Assembly: GCA_029237695.1 (NCBI GenBank)
Contig: CM055266.1
Location: 111,803,370 to 111,867,369, forward strand
From: Conchocele bisecta
Taxonomy: Eukaryota > Mollusca > Bivalvia > Lucinida > Thyasiridae
Reading direction: 5' to 3'
Length of the DNA: 64,000 nucleotides
How positions within the stretch are numbered: the stretch's first letter is position 1; the number at the start of each line of letters is the position of its first letter. A program made the translations under genes and the position numbers. Positions 50,883 through 63,724 of the stretch are shown piece after piece. The notes below the pieces were generated by a model, which did no database searches, was not told the origin of the DNA, and saw nothing but the letters and a program-made list of their open reading frames with translations.

Positions 50883-51570
50883 AATGTAAAATTTCCACTA
50901 GAGGAACCAGAAATGCTGTTCCAACGCATCATCGAATAGAGCAGTTCTTTATCAGATGTGTGGATGCACACTGCTTTGGTCGCAAATTCGACACTCCAAT
51001 GTTTGTGGTGCCAAGTCGTATGGAAGGTAATATCCGCCATAATTCTATGTGACTTGATGCTTGCGTCCTGATGACATTACAACTTATATTCATGTTATTG
51101 CATTCGTCATTTGTATTTATTACATCTGAAATCTGCTTGTTGTAATTGTATTTGTCTTTCTTACATGTCCATTCTGTAGATTGCTTTGTTCATTCGTCTT
51201 ATTTACATTACAATTATTGGTCCTTATTAGTGTCCCTGTTTTATTGCACTAAGCATTTGCAATAGAAAATAAGAACAAGCACTTAGCACTTTGAATAAGG
51301 CCGAAAGCAGTAAGGACAAAACCGCAGGAAGTGAGCATCAAGCCACAGTCCGAAAGCGGAAACCCGCAAGCAGAAAGCATCAAGCCACAAGCAGAATGAT
51401 GCAAGCAATATATGGGTTAGTAGTGCCTCATTATGACGCTAGATGACACTGCTGTCAATGTTAAGAATCCTCTGACTAATAAATAATAGTACGAGATGTG
51501 ATTGGCTGTTTGAGGTACACCTCCAATGCCGGTGTTGATGTAATTTTTCACCTACAAATGATCACAGTAT
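50883..51570. other. Noncoding intron stretch
   Basis: About 51290-51410 is a loose cluster of CAAGCAGAAAGCATCAAGCC-type units, with a relative at about 53980-54060. Nothing else recognised. Confidence 0.4.
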
Positions 51571-51900
51571 AGGTTAGAATACACCAAATAGTTTTACTAT
51601 ACACGTTAACCGAATCCCATCCAATAAGGTCAGTCTCTCCTACTTTCACTATTCGTATGGAAGTTGTGGGGCCTACTTGTACATGACATGCAGCCGGTCT
51701 GTACTGGTTCTGCATGAATTAAACAATAGCTTCACTTACTCCAAATCCAACCTCGTCATGTCCCACAATATTGTTTACATTTTGTTTTTGGCCACGGAAA
51801 AAACTCTGTTTTTATCACATGACCAACATGTTCCTCAAGTGAAACTGGGTAGTAATGGATCAAGATTTGCAAGCAAACTATGTCAGTGACCTCAAAACAT
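51571..51900. repeat. Dispersed repeat family F17, reverse-orientation copy
   Basis: Shares TTTGGCCACGGAAA, TCATGTCCCACAATATT and GAAACTGGGTAGTAATGGAT, on opposite strands, with 52.83-53.55 kb and 54.42-54.72 kb. Not coding. Confidence 0.65.
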
Positions 51901-52354
51901 CCGCACGATTTTGTTCATACCGGACTACTTTTACCGTCTTGACGATTTCGCACCATTTGTTATTCTCTAACCTTTATTAACTAAATTGCATATGTATGTA
52001 TGGTGTTTGACTTACTAATGTGTTTTATACATACATGTATCCTCATAATACAATTACATATGTATGTAATTGAAAACAATCACATTTGTATAGTAAGTTA
52101 CACATATGGTAACTTACACAGGTTGACTGTCAAACTGGCCCGTTACCGATGCAAACCAATAACCGTCCGGGATCAGACTAAGATGGGCCACCACCATTGA
52201 TTTTCCCTAAAACACTGACCCGTTACCACACATTTTGCTATTCTCTGCTTCTTTCATTTTTCTTATAGATGTTGTAGGACCTAATTTCCAATAACCTGCA
52301 CCCATTCTGCTCTGGATCTTGACTAATTAAAATATAGATTTAATTATTGTTGAA

Positions 52355-52790
52355 GCTGGGGTCCCATCTAGTAGGTACAAACTTTTCTTTATGGAACTTA
52401 AATAAATGTATAATTGCAACGTGTCCACCACTTTTAAAAATTACTAGTGCCAGCTGCACATATGTAATTATTTAGTAATCTTTAATGTACTCATAGAGAC
52501 TCGCGGTGGTATCAAGCTAGTTCCATATGCAAATATTTTTAAATTATTTATATCAACTAAATGCTGAATAAATATTTTTATCGACATATCATAAAGTATG
52601 ATATTGTACATCAAAAAATAAATAAATGGAATAAATAGTTGCTTCCGTTATCATTTTAAGGAACCCCGGTTATCGCCTCTGATATCAAACTGGCATTTCG
52701 CGTTTGATATAAAAAGTATAATAATGTCAATTAGTACGTCTGGAAATGGTAATCATTTTGCCAGAAAAATGTAAGATTGAAAGAATAAAG
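52355..52790. repeat. Repeat family F8, diverged copy
   Basis: Matches the F8 interior (GACTCGCGGTGGTATCA, TATGCAAAT, ACCCCGGTTATCGCC) but lacks clean termini. Confidence 0.65.
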
Positions 52791-52829
52791 AAAAACATGT
52801 CTCCTATATTATAACCTGGCATGTACACT

Positions 52830-54720
52830 CTAGATTTAAGGTTAGAAAAGGTGTGTTTTTAACACCAGTTTTCGGCATATTTGAATCATTTAAAAGAAAA
52901 CACTGAGCCTGTTGGTCACGTGATGTAAACAGAGTTTCCGTGGCCAAATAACGTAAATAATATTGGGGGACATGACGAGGTTGGTCCCACAACAGCCATA
53001 CGAATAGTGAAAGTAGGAAAGACTGGCTGGGATTCGGTTAAATTATACAGTAAAACTATTTGGTGTCTTTTAACCTAAAGTTTAGAAGACACCAAATGGT
53101 GCGAAATCGCACAGGGTGTATGCAAAAGTAGTCCGGTATAAACAATAGTGCGGGTGTGTTGAGGTCACAGACACCGTTTGCTTGCAAATCTTGATCCATT
53201 ACTACCCAGTTTCACTTGAGGAACATTTTGGGGTGCCTTTAACACCAGTTTTGAGCATATTTGTAGCATTTAAAAGAAAACATTGAACCTGTTGGTCACT
53301 TGATGTAAACGGAGTTTCCGTGGCCAAAAAATGTACACAATATTGGAGGATATGACAAGGTTGGATTTTTCTTTCTTAGGAGTAAGTGAACATATTGTTT
53401 AGTTCATGCAGAACCAGTACAGACTGGCTGCAGGTCATGTACAAGTGGGTCACACAGCATCCATACGAATAGTGAAAGTAGGAGAGACTGGCCTTATTGG
53501 ATGGCACTCGGTTAAATTATATAGTAAAACTATTTGGTGGTGTCTAACCTAAACATGGCGCAACAGAAAAGGCGGCATCAATCTACATCAAAACCGTTAG
53601 GGACATGGAACCAATTTAGAGAGCAACGCATTTTAGGACGGGTACCAGCATATTAGATCATTTTAGGGAGAACTATTTTAAGTTTTAGCAGCGCACCTGG
53701 CGTCATAATGGTTGTTCCCAGATTACTGTTGCAATTGTTGTTGTCAAGGGGCGTGGCTTAGCGAGGTAACAAAACGCACGGCAAAACAGCGATACAATAA
53801 TCAATAATGGAATTCCGGATGTCACTAAGAAGCTACTTAGAATGTAACACAAAAGCATTGAAACAGTGCGAATGAATAAAGCACCAAGCCAAATGCACAT
53901 GCAATTTAGAATACAACCAAGAAGATTTCAATTAAATGTCACAAACACGAATGACGAATAAAATAACATGTAATAAGTTGTAATGGCACCAGTCAGCAAG
54001 CATCAAGCCACATATAATTATAATAAGACGGATAGCATCAAGCCTAATATAATTATGGCGGATATTACCTTCCATAAAGTCGCAGGTCACCGTTTGTTTT
54101 GGGTCGTATCAGACAGAACGGAAGCGAGGAAGAAAACGTGTATACATGTACATTTACACTGTACGCCGTGACAATAAGACGCGCTTTCCTGTTGAGCTGG
54201 TCACGTGCTATATCCGCTTAATGACGTTGTCTTAGAAACAGTTTGTATCTGGTAATAACGTAGTTAATAGTCTTGCAATTTGTAGAATACAGAGTTGAAT
54301 TATAGATTCCTGGGCATTTAATAACTATCATTTGATAACCAGCAATTTAGCTCTACTATCAAGGTATTAAATATGCTAAATAGTGTAAAGGTCCATGCAG
54401 TCCTGAAAGTAGTCCGGCAAAACAAAATAATCCTGATGTTTTGAGGCTACAGACACAGAATGCTTGTGAATCTTGATCCATTACTGCCCAATCCTACTTG
54501 GGAAACATGTTTGAGTGCTTTAACACCAGTTTTCAGCATATTTGTAGCACTTAAAAGAGAATACTGAAGCTGTTTGTCACGAGACGTAAACATAATTTCA
54601 GTGGCTAAATAATGTCAACAATATTATGGAGACATTAGTTGAACTTTCCTTCCTTAGAAATGAGTGAACCTAGTGTTTCCTTCGTGCAGACCCAGTGCAA
54701 ACAGATTGCAGGTCATGTAA
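52830..54720. repeat. Dispersed repeat family F17, several copies
   Basis: Three related segments (about 52840-53230, 53230-53560 and 54415-54720) share AACACCAGTTTTCGGCATAT, AGAAAACACTGAGCCTGTTG and GTTTCCGTGGCCAAA. The section 53560-54410 between them shows nothing recognisable. Confidence 0.6.
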
Positions 54721-54726
54721 AATCAG

Positions 54727-55318
54727 GGGGCCGCTTCATTAAACTTCGTACGACTAAAATGTTCGTAAGTGCAAATTTAGGATCGTCTGGAAACTGCAAT
54801 TGATATATTTACAAATAACACACTCCTGTAGACTAGACTGATAACGATCTATATTGCTTAATTAGAAGCATGGCGGGTGTTTCGTTGATGTAATGGTGAA
54901 CAGTGCAGATCCTGATCAGACTGTGCGGATGCACAGGCTGATCTGGATCTGCACTGGTCACAAAACAACACATGGGCCCCATTTGTCCAGTCAGAACCAC
55001 ATATTAATGTAAAATTTCCACTAGAGGAACCAGAAATGCTGTTCCAATGCATCAACGAATATGTCCAGTGCAAACAGATTGCAGGTCATGCAAAATCAGG
55101 GGGCCGTTTCACTAAATTTCGTACGACTAAAATGTTCGTAAGTGCAAATTTAGGATCGTCCGGAAATTGCAATTGATAGATTTACATTTATTGAGCATAG
55201 GCTGCATATGCATATCCAATAATTGTTTGCACGAAAATAGTGTCAATGTGGAATTTACAGACTATCATAAGTTTGCACTTACGAACATTTTAGTCGTACG
55301 AAGTTTAGTGAAACGGGT
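54727..55318. repeat. F4 half, F1 fragment and full F4 in series
   Basis: An F4 left arm (54727-54812) is cut by an F1 fragment (54822-54997). After about 100 bp, a complete F4 (55103-55318) follows, preceded by the same TGCAAACAGATTGCAGGTCATG flank as the first. This looks like a local duplication with an insertion. Confidence 0.7.
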
Positions 55319-56159
55319 CCTGGGTTCCACAGCATACATATGAATAGTGAATGTTGGAGAGAATTAAATGGCTATGATTTGGAGAATACATTTAAGTTTC
55401 ATAGCAAGTCTCGTTGGTGTTTTAACCCTTTGAACCCGGCAGACCGCTATAGCGGTTTATGCAAACAGTGCAGATCCAGATGAGCCGGCTCGTAGCGAGC
55501 CGTCTCACCAGGATCTACACTGTTTGCAAGTAATTTTCATATTCTTTAGAACATAAACACCTCCTTTTCATAAATGGACCAGTCCGAAAATCATTTTGTG
55601 ACGATTGGATTGGTCGGAAAATTATCATATCACAGTCCATTTCAGATAATTAGGGTTGAAAGGGTTAACCGCAAGGACGGTCATGTGGCAGCGTATAAAT
55701 CGTCATATACATCTAGTACAGTGGAACCACTCTAAATCATGTAAATCTTAAGTTTCATCAATACGACTGCGGTTTCTTCATTTTAATGATGACCATATTC
55801 CAGCCGTTAAAATTTCGAGTCCGCCAATGCCAAATTTAGCAGGATTACTTGTGTAGTTAGTCTGAACATTCTGCAGAGAAATTTGAATATGACGAAATCG
55901 AACTTCATTTACACTTGTTAGCCGTGGTGTTAATGCCGCACATGGTCAACTATGGCCAAGTTTCGCCTAAATAACCAGATTTACGAACCACAAAACGCAC
56001 TGCGCATGCCCCAACACGACATTCATTGCACACAATTGTTGACAGCATATTACGTCGTTTTTACGAAAAAAGATTTAAGAAAACTTGAAAATCATTTAAA
56101 TGTTGTTAATGCCGCACCAACGAATATACAAATCGCCGATAAACTGGGGTTATAACATA

Positions 56160-56960
56160 AAATAATTATACGTTCCCTACGGGAGTCCGTGGTATGCAGC
56201 CAGTGTGGTAAATAATAATTAATAAGAATATCGAACATACAATGACAATAACGAAGTATAGAATAACAATAACTAAATATTGAATAACAATAACTAAACA
56301 TTGAATAACAATAACGAAACATTGATTAACAATAGCGAAACATTGAATAAGAATATCGAACATAGAATGACAATAACGAAGTATAGAATAACAATAACGA
56401 AACATTGAATAACAATAACGAAACATTGAATAACAATAACCAAACATTGAATAAGAATATCGAACATACAATGACAATAACGAAGTATAGAATAACAATA
56501 ACTAAGTATTGAATAACAATAACTAAACAATGAATAACAATAACGAAACATTGATTAACAATAGCGAAACATTGAATAAGAATATCGAACATACAATGAC
56601 AATAACGAAGTATAGAATAACAATAACTAAATATTGAATAACAATAACTAAACATTGAATAACAATAACGAAACATTGAATAACAATAACTAACGAAACA
56701 TTGAATAACAATAACGAAACATTGAATAAGAATATCGAACATACAATGACAATAACGAAGTATAGAATAACAATAACTAAGTATTGAATAACAATAACTA
56801 AACATTGAATAACAATAACGAAACATTGAATAACAATAACAAACATTGAATAAGAATATCGAACATACAATGACAATAACGAAGTATAGAATAACAATAA
56901 CGCAACATTGAATAACAATAACGAAACATTGAATAACAATAACAAACATACAATAATAAT
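56160..56960. repeat. Hairpin-capped 21-bp array, locus 4
   Basis: The cap, on the minus strand, reads ACGGACTCCCGTAGGGAACG. About 35 units of 21 bp follow, of the type CATTGAATAACAATAACGAA. A higher-order unit marked by AAGAATATCGAACATA recurs six times at intervals of roughly 105-150 bp. Several long minus-strand open frames exist only because the unit has no stop in three frames. Confidence 0.9.
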
Positions 56961-57369
56961 AAAATAGATATGTAATATAGCAACGTTTGACATGCCATAG
57001 TCGTCTGGTGTCGTCTAATTATGCATATGTATACTAATTAATCCTAAAATTATAAACCATGTCATACCATTTTATGTTATTGTAACAACGAACATGTTGA
57101 TTATACAGGATCCATATATTTTCACCATGAATTCCCAGAATGCAACTTTTAATGTGATAGATTTTTAAAATTGAATTCTGAGATCAATTACTTGTCCACA
57201 GCCGCCTGCGTTAATCTTGCACATATATTCAACGTTTCTGAACAACTATTGAGCTCAGGCTCAGCCAATGAAGCTGCTTGATTTCAAGTACACAGTTCAG
57301 GCATTTTGAAACAAATAAATTGAAAAATGTTAAGATGACCGCAGGCCATAGTGTATACCGATCGATACC

Positions 57370-57755
57370 TACTGTCTGTTCCACGTTTTTCTGCCTACAA
57401 ACTGTTGGTTATTAAAAACATTAAATCTCAAAAATATTAAAATGTAAGTACTGTTTCATCAATAACACAAATGTCACCCTTCCCAAAAGATTTCCAAGCT
57501 ATCTAACCAGGTTTCGGAGTCAATTTCCAAAACTTTTCGTTTTTTGACTCCTCCCTCAGCTCCTCCACCTCCTTTTCTCCCATGTTAAATTCCCATAGGA
57601 AAACCATTTTTATAAAAAAAATAAAAATGGGGAGGGTGTCGTTTTGTTAATGATGAACAAGCACTTACATTTAAATATTGTTTTACTGAGAATTAATGTG
57701 TTTAATGGCCAAAAGTTCGTCGGCAGAAAAACGTGGAACAGACAGTAGTAACAAT
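57370..57755. repeat. Partial F7-related foldback
   Basis: CTACTGTCTGTTCCACGTTT at the left and AACGTGGAACAGACAGTAG at the right are inverted. The interior has CTCCCATGTTAAATTCCCATAG as in F7. Confidence 0.65.
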
Positions 57756-57763
57756 GATACGTA

Positions 57764-58573
57764 CATAGAGAATAGTAGGTTAGTGCCATGAATAGGAAAA
57801 AATATCCGACAAGGCTCGATAATTTCTTTATTTCTCATCAGAAGTATATGTTGTGACCACTTATTTGAACCGTCTCGCCGAGACGGTTCAAATGAGTGGT
57901 CACAACATATACTTTGGTTCAGAAATAAGGAAAATAGATAGAGAATAGTAGGTTAGTGCTGTGAATGGGAAAAAATATCCGACAAGGCTCGAGAATTTCT
58001 TTATTTCTCATCAGAAGTATATGTTGTGCCACTCATTTGAACCGTCTCGCCGAGACTGTTCAAATGAGTGGTCACAACATATACTTTGGTTCAGAAATAA
58101 GGAAAATAGATAGAGAATAGTAGGTTAGTGCCGTGAATGGGAAAAAATATCCGACAAGGCTCGAGAATTTCTTTATTTCTCATCAGAAGTATATGTTGTG
58201 ACCACTCATTTGAACCGTCTCGCCGAGACGGTTCAAATGAGTGGTCACCGTCCGAACGATATATGATTTGGTCACAAATAAATAACTTTGGAAAATTCAG
58301 ATAAGATGAATAGAGAATAGGTGTTAGTGCCGTGAATGGGAAAAAATATCTGGCAAGGCTCAGGAAACGGGATGGGCGAGGCTATGCCGAGCACATCCCG
58401 TTTCCGTGCCGCGCCAGATATGTTTTCCCATTCACGGCACTAACCTACTATTCTATTTATCCCGTCATCACCTACAAATGGCTGTAAAATGCAAAAATAG
58501 TATTGACTGGATATCAAAAATGTTTCACGGCACCGTGTTTCACGGCACATACGCACTGTGTTGACGGGATAAA
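57764..58573. repeat. Cluster of F6 foldbacks
   Basis: Three tandem copies of a variant whose stem is TTTGAACCGTCTCGCCGAGACGGTTCAAA with GTGGTCACAACATATAC flanks are followed by one copy of the GGAAACGGGATG type. Each begins AGAGAATAGTAGGTTAGTGC. Confidence 0.85.
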
Positions 58574-58604
58574 TTACGATACACGACCTAGAGTCCACGA
58601 CATA

Positions 58605-59170
58605 CTACAGCAATGTGCATGATCACGTGGTTACAACAACAACAACATCAACAATTACTGAAACTTCCAGAAGCGCCTATGATTCAAAGTACGTATTCTG
58701 TTATAGTGTCCTTATTATGTAACGGATTTTATAGAGAATAGTAGGTTAGTGCCGTGAATGGGAAAAAATATCTGACAAGGCTCAGGAAACGGGATGGGCG
58801 AGGCTCTGCCGAGCACATCCCGTTTCCGTGCCGCGCCAGATATTTTTTTCCATTCACGGCACTAACCTACTATTCTATTTATCCCGTCAACACCTACATG
58901 TACAAATGGCTGTAAAATGCAAAAATAGTATTGACTGGATATCAAAAATGTTTCATGGCAGCGTGTTTCACGGCACATACGCACTGTGTTGACGGGATAA
59001 AATGAAATATGGCGCATCAAACGCGTCTTGTTAAGCTACATTTGGCGGTCTCGGTACTTTGGCCCAAACTTCTGTTTTTGCGAAGAATCGATTATCGTAT
59101 TTACTATCAATACAGACACGGAAATATCGAAAACGACATAAGTATGTGCCGCAGTCCGGTACATGTCTTA
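58605..59170. repeat. F5 copy interrupted by an F6 element
   Basis: The F5 left arm (CAATGTGCATGATCACGTGG, AACAACAACAACA) runs to about 58728. F6 fills 58729-58999. F5 resumes at AATGAAATATGGCGCATCAA. The later end is degraded. Confidence 0.75.
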
Positions 59171-59210
59171 TAAAATAACAAATTGTCAAATATTGGCAAG
59201 ATTAGCGCAC

Positions 59211-59640
59211 AATGTGTATGATCACGTGGTTATAACAACAACAACAAGTACTGAAACTTTCTGAATCCCTCCGATACAAAGTACGTATTCTTTTATTTTT
59301 TCCTTCTTATGCAACGGATTTTGATGAAATATGGCGCATCAAACGCTTCTGATTAAGCTGCATTTGGTGGCCTCTGAACTTTGACCCAAACTTCTTTCGT
59401 TTTTGCGAAGAATCGATTTCCGTGTCTACCGACAAGGAAATCGATTCTTCGCAAAAACGACATAAGTATGTGCCGAACTCCCGGGACCACCTCATGAAGA
59501 CGCATTTGCTGCGCCATAATTTCATCAAAATCCGTTGCATATTAAGGAAAACATCAAATAATACTTCCTTTGGAGTGGATGAGCTTTCAACACTTTCAGC
59601 CATTGTTGCTGTTGTTGTAACCACGTCATTATGCACATTG
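59211..59640. repeat. Foldback family F5, full copy
   Basis: Ends AATGTGTATGATCACGTGGT and CCACGTCATTATGCACATT. Centre CGATTTCCGTGTCTACCGACAAGGAAATCG. Confidence 0.85.
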
Positions 59641-60974
59641 GCGCAGGCGGCAGTGTAATGGCTATAACTGATTAGGTGACCTGTGACGGATTTTAAAATT
59701 GACTTCGGAGATAAATTACTCCTATAGACTAGACGACATTATTTATGTTGCATTTCATCACCAATTGGTTATATCTGTCGCATGATCGATTAATCGTCAG
59801 AACGTGCATAGTTCCGTTACCTTGGTGATGGCGGTGACAACATGGAGATATCGCGTGAAACTCTTGCCGTTGTTCCCTTGCACGTACTATAATTAAAAGA
59901 AACATATCAAATACTGTGACAGTAAATACGTGACCAGGTGCTGATCAGGCGGGGACGTGTCCGGCGAACGCCCACTCTAAAATATGCATTTGCTTAAATA
60001 GAAATATCTGATTATTTTCCTATGGATCACGCGAAGTCTATGTTGTTACCATTCAGTTGAACCGTCTCGGCGAGACGGTTCAACTGAGTGGTAACAACAT
60101 ATACTTTTTAAGTAGTAGAAACAATATTTGTATTTTGTGAAAGTTCACGGTCATGATTGTGTGTGTCATATATATCTGAGAATGCACGCCCATCTACACA
60201 TTAAGCATGGATCTGCCATTGGGGCTTATGGCCTTTGCGATCAGTTCTGCGACAACTGGTGTAATGACATGAAACTGATCGGCAACTGATTGGCAATATG
60301 AATATAACGGCACACGTTAAACCGGGTCTAATATCGCGTCAAATAAAATGTTCTAGTGGCATTATTTTAATGCACAACATAGGTTTTCGCAGGGTATTAA
60401 GACGATGTATTAATATGTGTAATACATATGTAAATGAGAAAGAGAGGTATTATAGTATTATACACGTAGGACATGATGTTCCATTATATTATTATTCAAA
60501 ATGGAGAACTGTAGCCATTTTGAAATTTATAAGTTACTGAACGTTTTAAGTGACATTTTTTTAATTCAAATATTTTGAAATTTACCTTAAATGTTTTTTT
60601 TTGGATTTAGGTTAAAGTTTTCAAGAACACTATTTATGTTCTGAAACCGCTTCGCCATTTCACTCGAAACTTCATATGTATGTTTATCATTATCCATATT
60701 TTCATTCTCTTAAAAACGAGTATGCATACCCACAAACTCTTAACATGATATACATGTATTTAACACTGTTATAAGACAATATGTACACTACTTAGCTTTC
60801 AAGATCGTGACCGTGGATTCATGTGAATTGCCAGAGTGACTCAAAGTTGTTGTTAGTAAAATCGTTAAATGCGCTCTATGATACATCACGAGTACGAATC
60901 AGCAGACAAAGTCCACTGGGAAGAACAATTATATGGCAAACTAAATGCACCACAAGCCACAGGTCATAAAGAAA
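59641..60974. other. Noncoding intron stretch
   Basis: Apart from a palindrome at about 60050-60108 (GTTGAACCGTCTCGGCGAGACGGTTCAAC, related to the F6 variant stem), nothing recognised. The open frame at 60298-60540 has no recognisable domain. Confidence 0.4.
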
Positions 60975-61205
60975 ACATTTGTAAACACTGTAGATCCAGG
61001 TGAAATGGAGCAAGCCAAAATGCACTATAATCCCCCAAACCTGGTTTTGCAAACACTGTAGATCGAGGTGACATGGAACAAGCCAAAATGCACTATTATC
61101 CCCCAAACCTGGTTTTGCAAACACTGTGAAATCGAGGTGAAATGGAGCAAGCCAAAATGCACTTGCTTGCTCCATTTCACCTGGATCTACAGTGTTTGCA
61201 AATGT
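60975..61205. repeat. Tandem and inverted ~65-bp repeat
   Basis: Three direct units of TTGCAAACACTGTAGATC..GGTGAAATGGAGCAAGCC are followed by one inverted unit (GCTTGCTCCATTTCACCTGG), giving a foldback end. Confidence 0.85.
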
Positions 61206-61662
61206 TTGCTTTATGACCTGTCTGGTTGACATTCGCTTAAGCCGGTCCTAGGAGGTGTTTGTGTCATGGAATGTGTCATGGAATGTGACAATACAAGCAC
61301 AATCCGTTACACAAAATTAAGGCACGCCATTGGATTTTGTACCTTTGGACATCTGCGTAATTTCATGAAATACGTTCACAAAATTTACAATATTTTACGT
61401 AAATGGCGTCAAAAGTTGACAAAACTTTCAGAACTTTTGCCTTAATGTATGACAAATATTGTAAATTTTGTAAACGTAGTTAATGAAATTACGCAGATGT
61501 CCGACGGTACAAAATCCAATGGCATGTCTCAAAATGAAAAATGTGCAATAAAACTGCACTTGCAATATACTGCTTGTTCTGGTAGTCATGTTCGGCGATT
61601 ATCATGGGTCGTGTACTATGCATTGCAATGGTATAACGAGTTAATTCAGAGAAATACTGTAC

Positions 61663-61888
61663 CTGATCCGTGAACATAGAGTCGGACATGAATCCCACCG
61701 ATGTGAGCCTTTTATCATTGCGCCAGCACACAATCTGAGACCTATTTACGCACGACTTGTACAGGATATGGAATATATTGCCGGGCGGATTGACATCGGG
61801 AGTGTAAAATTCACATATAACGCCGGTGAGATCAGTCAACGCGTCCAGCGCCTTGCCGCACTCAATGGCTTCGTAAGTCTTCTTGCAT
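61663..61888 (-). CDS. Calpain-family protein, exon covering the catalytic His region
   Basis: 226 bp, acceptor CTTGTAG, donor GTACAG. The first base completes the Lys codon begun in the upstream exon, and the exon ends in phase 0. CKKTYEAIECGKALDALTDL followed by TGVICEFY is the calpain block after the EKAYAK helix. Toward the end, where active enzymes have G-H-A-Y carrying the catalytic His, this protein has SVGFMSDSMFTDQ, with Ser at the His position. The frame and splice sites are intact, so this looks like a genuine change and not a pseudogene lesion. Confidence 0.82.
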
Positions 61889-61977
61889 CTACAAGTGAGC
61901 ATACAGGCTGGATTTACCCATACACGTAAGCTATGTAAGAGTTATACATACATTCAGATGTTGCAAGCTGCCAAAGA

Positions 61978-62582
61978 CATAGAGAATAGTAGGTTAGTGC
62001 CGTGAATGGGAAAAAATATCCGACAAGGCTGAAGAATTTCTTTATTTCACATCAGAAGTATATGTTGTGACCACTCATTTGAACCGTCTCGCGAGACGGT
62101 TCAAATGAGTGGTCACAACATATACTTTGGTTCAGAAATAAGCAAAACAGATAGAGAATAGTAGGTTTGTGCTGTGAATGGGAAAAAATATCTGGCAAGG
62201 CTCAGGAAACGGGATGGGCGAGGCTCACCCAGCAGTTTCCGGAATTACTATGTAATCATATACCGTCACCACTAGAGGTGTACATAGAGAATACATGTAG
62301 TAGATTAGTGCCGTGAATGGGAGAAAATATCTGGCAAGGCTTAGGAAACGGGATGGGCGCGGCTCTGCTCTGCCGCGCCAGATATGTTTTCCCATTCACG
62401 GCACTAACCTACTATTCTATTTATCCCGTCAACAGCTACAAATGGCTTTAAAATGCCAAAACAAAATAACGCCAGCCACCGCACATATTCATACGCAGTG
62501 ATTAGGTCGAATTGACAGGATATCAAAAATGTTTCACGGCACCGTGTTTCACGGCACATACGCACTGTGTTGACGGGATAAA
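61978..62582. repeat. F6 foldback pair
   Basis: One TTTGAACCGTCTCG-type and one GGAAACGGGATG-type F6, ending GTTGACGGGATAAAT. Confidence 0.8.
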
Positions 62583-62750
62583 TAACTGGTTTGGTGTGTC
62601 GCTGACGGGCCAGTTAAATGGTTTTGTTTATGGAATGCGGATACCGACATTTGCATTAACATTTTGCACCCATGACTTCAGAAACTACTTGAGCGTGCCA
62701 TTCACTTATCATTAAATGCCTTCGTTGACAGTTGGCGGTTACTTAATCAG

Positions 62751-62978
62751 GGGACCGTTTCACTAAACTTCGTACGACTAAAATGTTCGTAAGTGCAAAT
62801 TTTTTATAGTCTGTAAACTTCTTGAAAACAATTATTTGGTTTACATTTATTGAGCATAGGCTGCATATGCAGCCTATGCTCAATAAATGTAAATCCATCA
62901 ATTGAAATTTCCAGACGATCATATATTGCACTCAGGCTCACGAACATTTTAGTCGTACAAAGTTTAGTGAAACGACCC
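62751..62978. repeat. Foldback family F4, copy
   Basis: Arms GTTTCACTAAACTTCGTACG and ACAAAGTTTAGTGAAACG. Core GAGCATAGGCTGCATATGCA. Confidence 0.85.
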
Positions 62979-63041
62979 CCAGTTGTGCGAACGTAACACT
63001 ACGAGGCAGTACATGATTATTTGATGGTAATGGGTACTTAC

Positions 63042-63195
63042 TTGGCGTATGCCTTCTCCACTAGTGGAGCCCAGAACTCCATGGGCGTGCCGTGGGCGGG
63101 GCAATATAGGAGATTGTTGTTTATCGTGGGTAGGTGGTCGTCCACTACGATGTCCACCCATTCACCGAACCGCCAAACGTTGAAGTGGAAGGCCC
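63042..63195 (-). CDS. Calpain-family protein, first exon in window
   Basis: 154 bp, acceptor CTTTCAG, donor GTAAGTACC. It encodes [20 protein letters not shown] and [13 protein letters not shown], the calpain PC1/PC2 junction between the active-site Cys (which would be encoded upstream, beyond this window) and the His exon. It ends in phase 2, matching the exon at 61888. Being first in the window, it shows the gene enters from the right and is read leftward. Confidence 0.88.
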
Positions 63196-63275
63196 CTGAA
63201 AGTGTTAGTTTAAACATACATTATTGATTTCAATGTACAATATGTTTGGGCCAAAGGTTCTACCAATGTAGTTAC

Positions 63276-63325
63276 GGCCCTCACCGGACCGCCAGACGTT
63301 GAAGTGGAAGGCCCCCGAAAGTGTT
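63276..63325 (-). repeat. Partial duplicate of the calpain exon start
   Basis: Plus-strand CGGACCGCCAGACGTTGAAG and TGGAAGGCCCCCGAAAGTG nearly repeat 63167-63205, the acceptor and first 12 or so codons of the exon at 63042-63195. Too short to be an alternative exon by itself. Confidence 0.75.
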
Positions 63326-63724
63326 AACACGCAAACAACTGTTGTTTCCGTTCCATCGATTGAGTATACCCTATTTGAGACAAAACGTGTGCTATCGTAC
63401 CTAAGGCGATGTGCGATATATCATGAAATATACGGACTTTATGATATTTTACATAAATGACGTCGAAAGTTAACAAATAGAATTCCGCATTTGCTATGAA
63501 TTTTGTCAACTATAGACGTCATTAAACATTTGACAGAAATTGTGATTATAGGTTCAAAATTGATTCCAAACTACAACTTGCACGATTATTTATAGAAGAG
63601 GCCTGATACGTTTCGATCAACCCTCATTTAATCAACTTCGGCATTTTAGTTTTTGGACCATGTTCTTTCTTTCACCACACAGGTAAAAACAAGTTAACGA
63701 AACATTTAGATGTCAGAGATATCT

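Noticed and set aside
55952..56155. 67-codon plus-strand frame before the 56-kb array
   Set aside because: No recognisable domain and no splice-site context beyond chance. Too short to support.
56160..56960. CRISPR array
   Set aside because: The repeats are contiguous 21-bp units without spacers in a eukaryotic context; it is a satellite.
56092..56998. Several minus-strand open frames of 60-207 codons with repeating Phe/Tyr/Cys/Ile pattern
   Set aside because: They translate a 21-bp satellite unit in each of the three frames of one strand. Openness follows from the repeat period, not from selection for coding.
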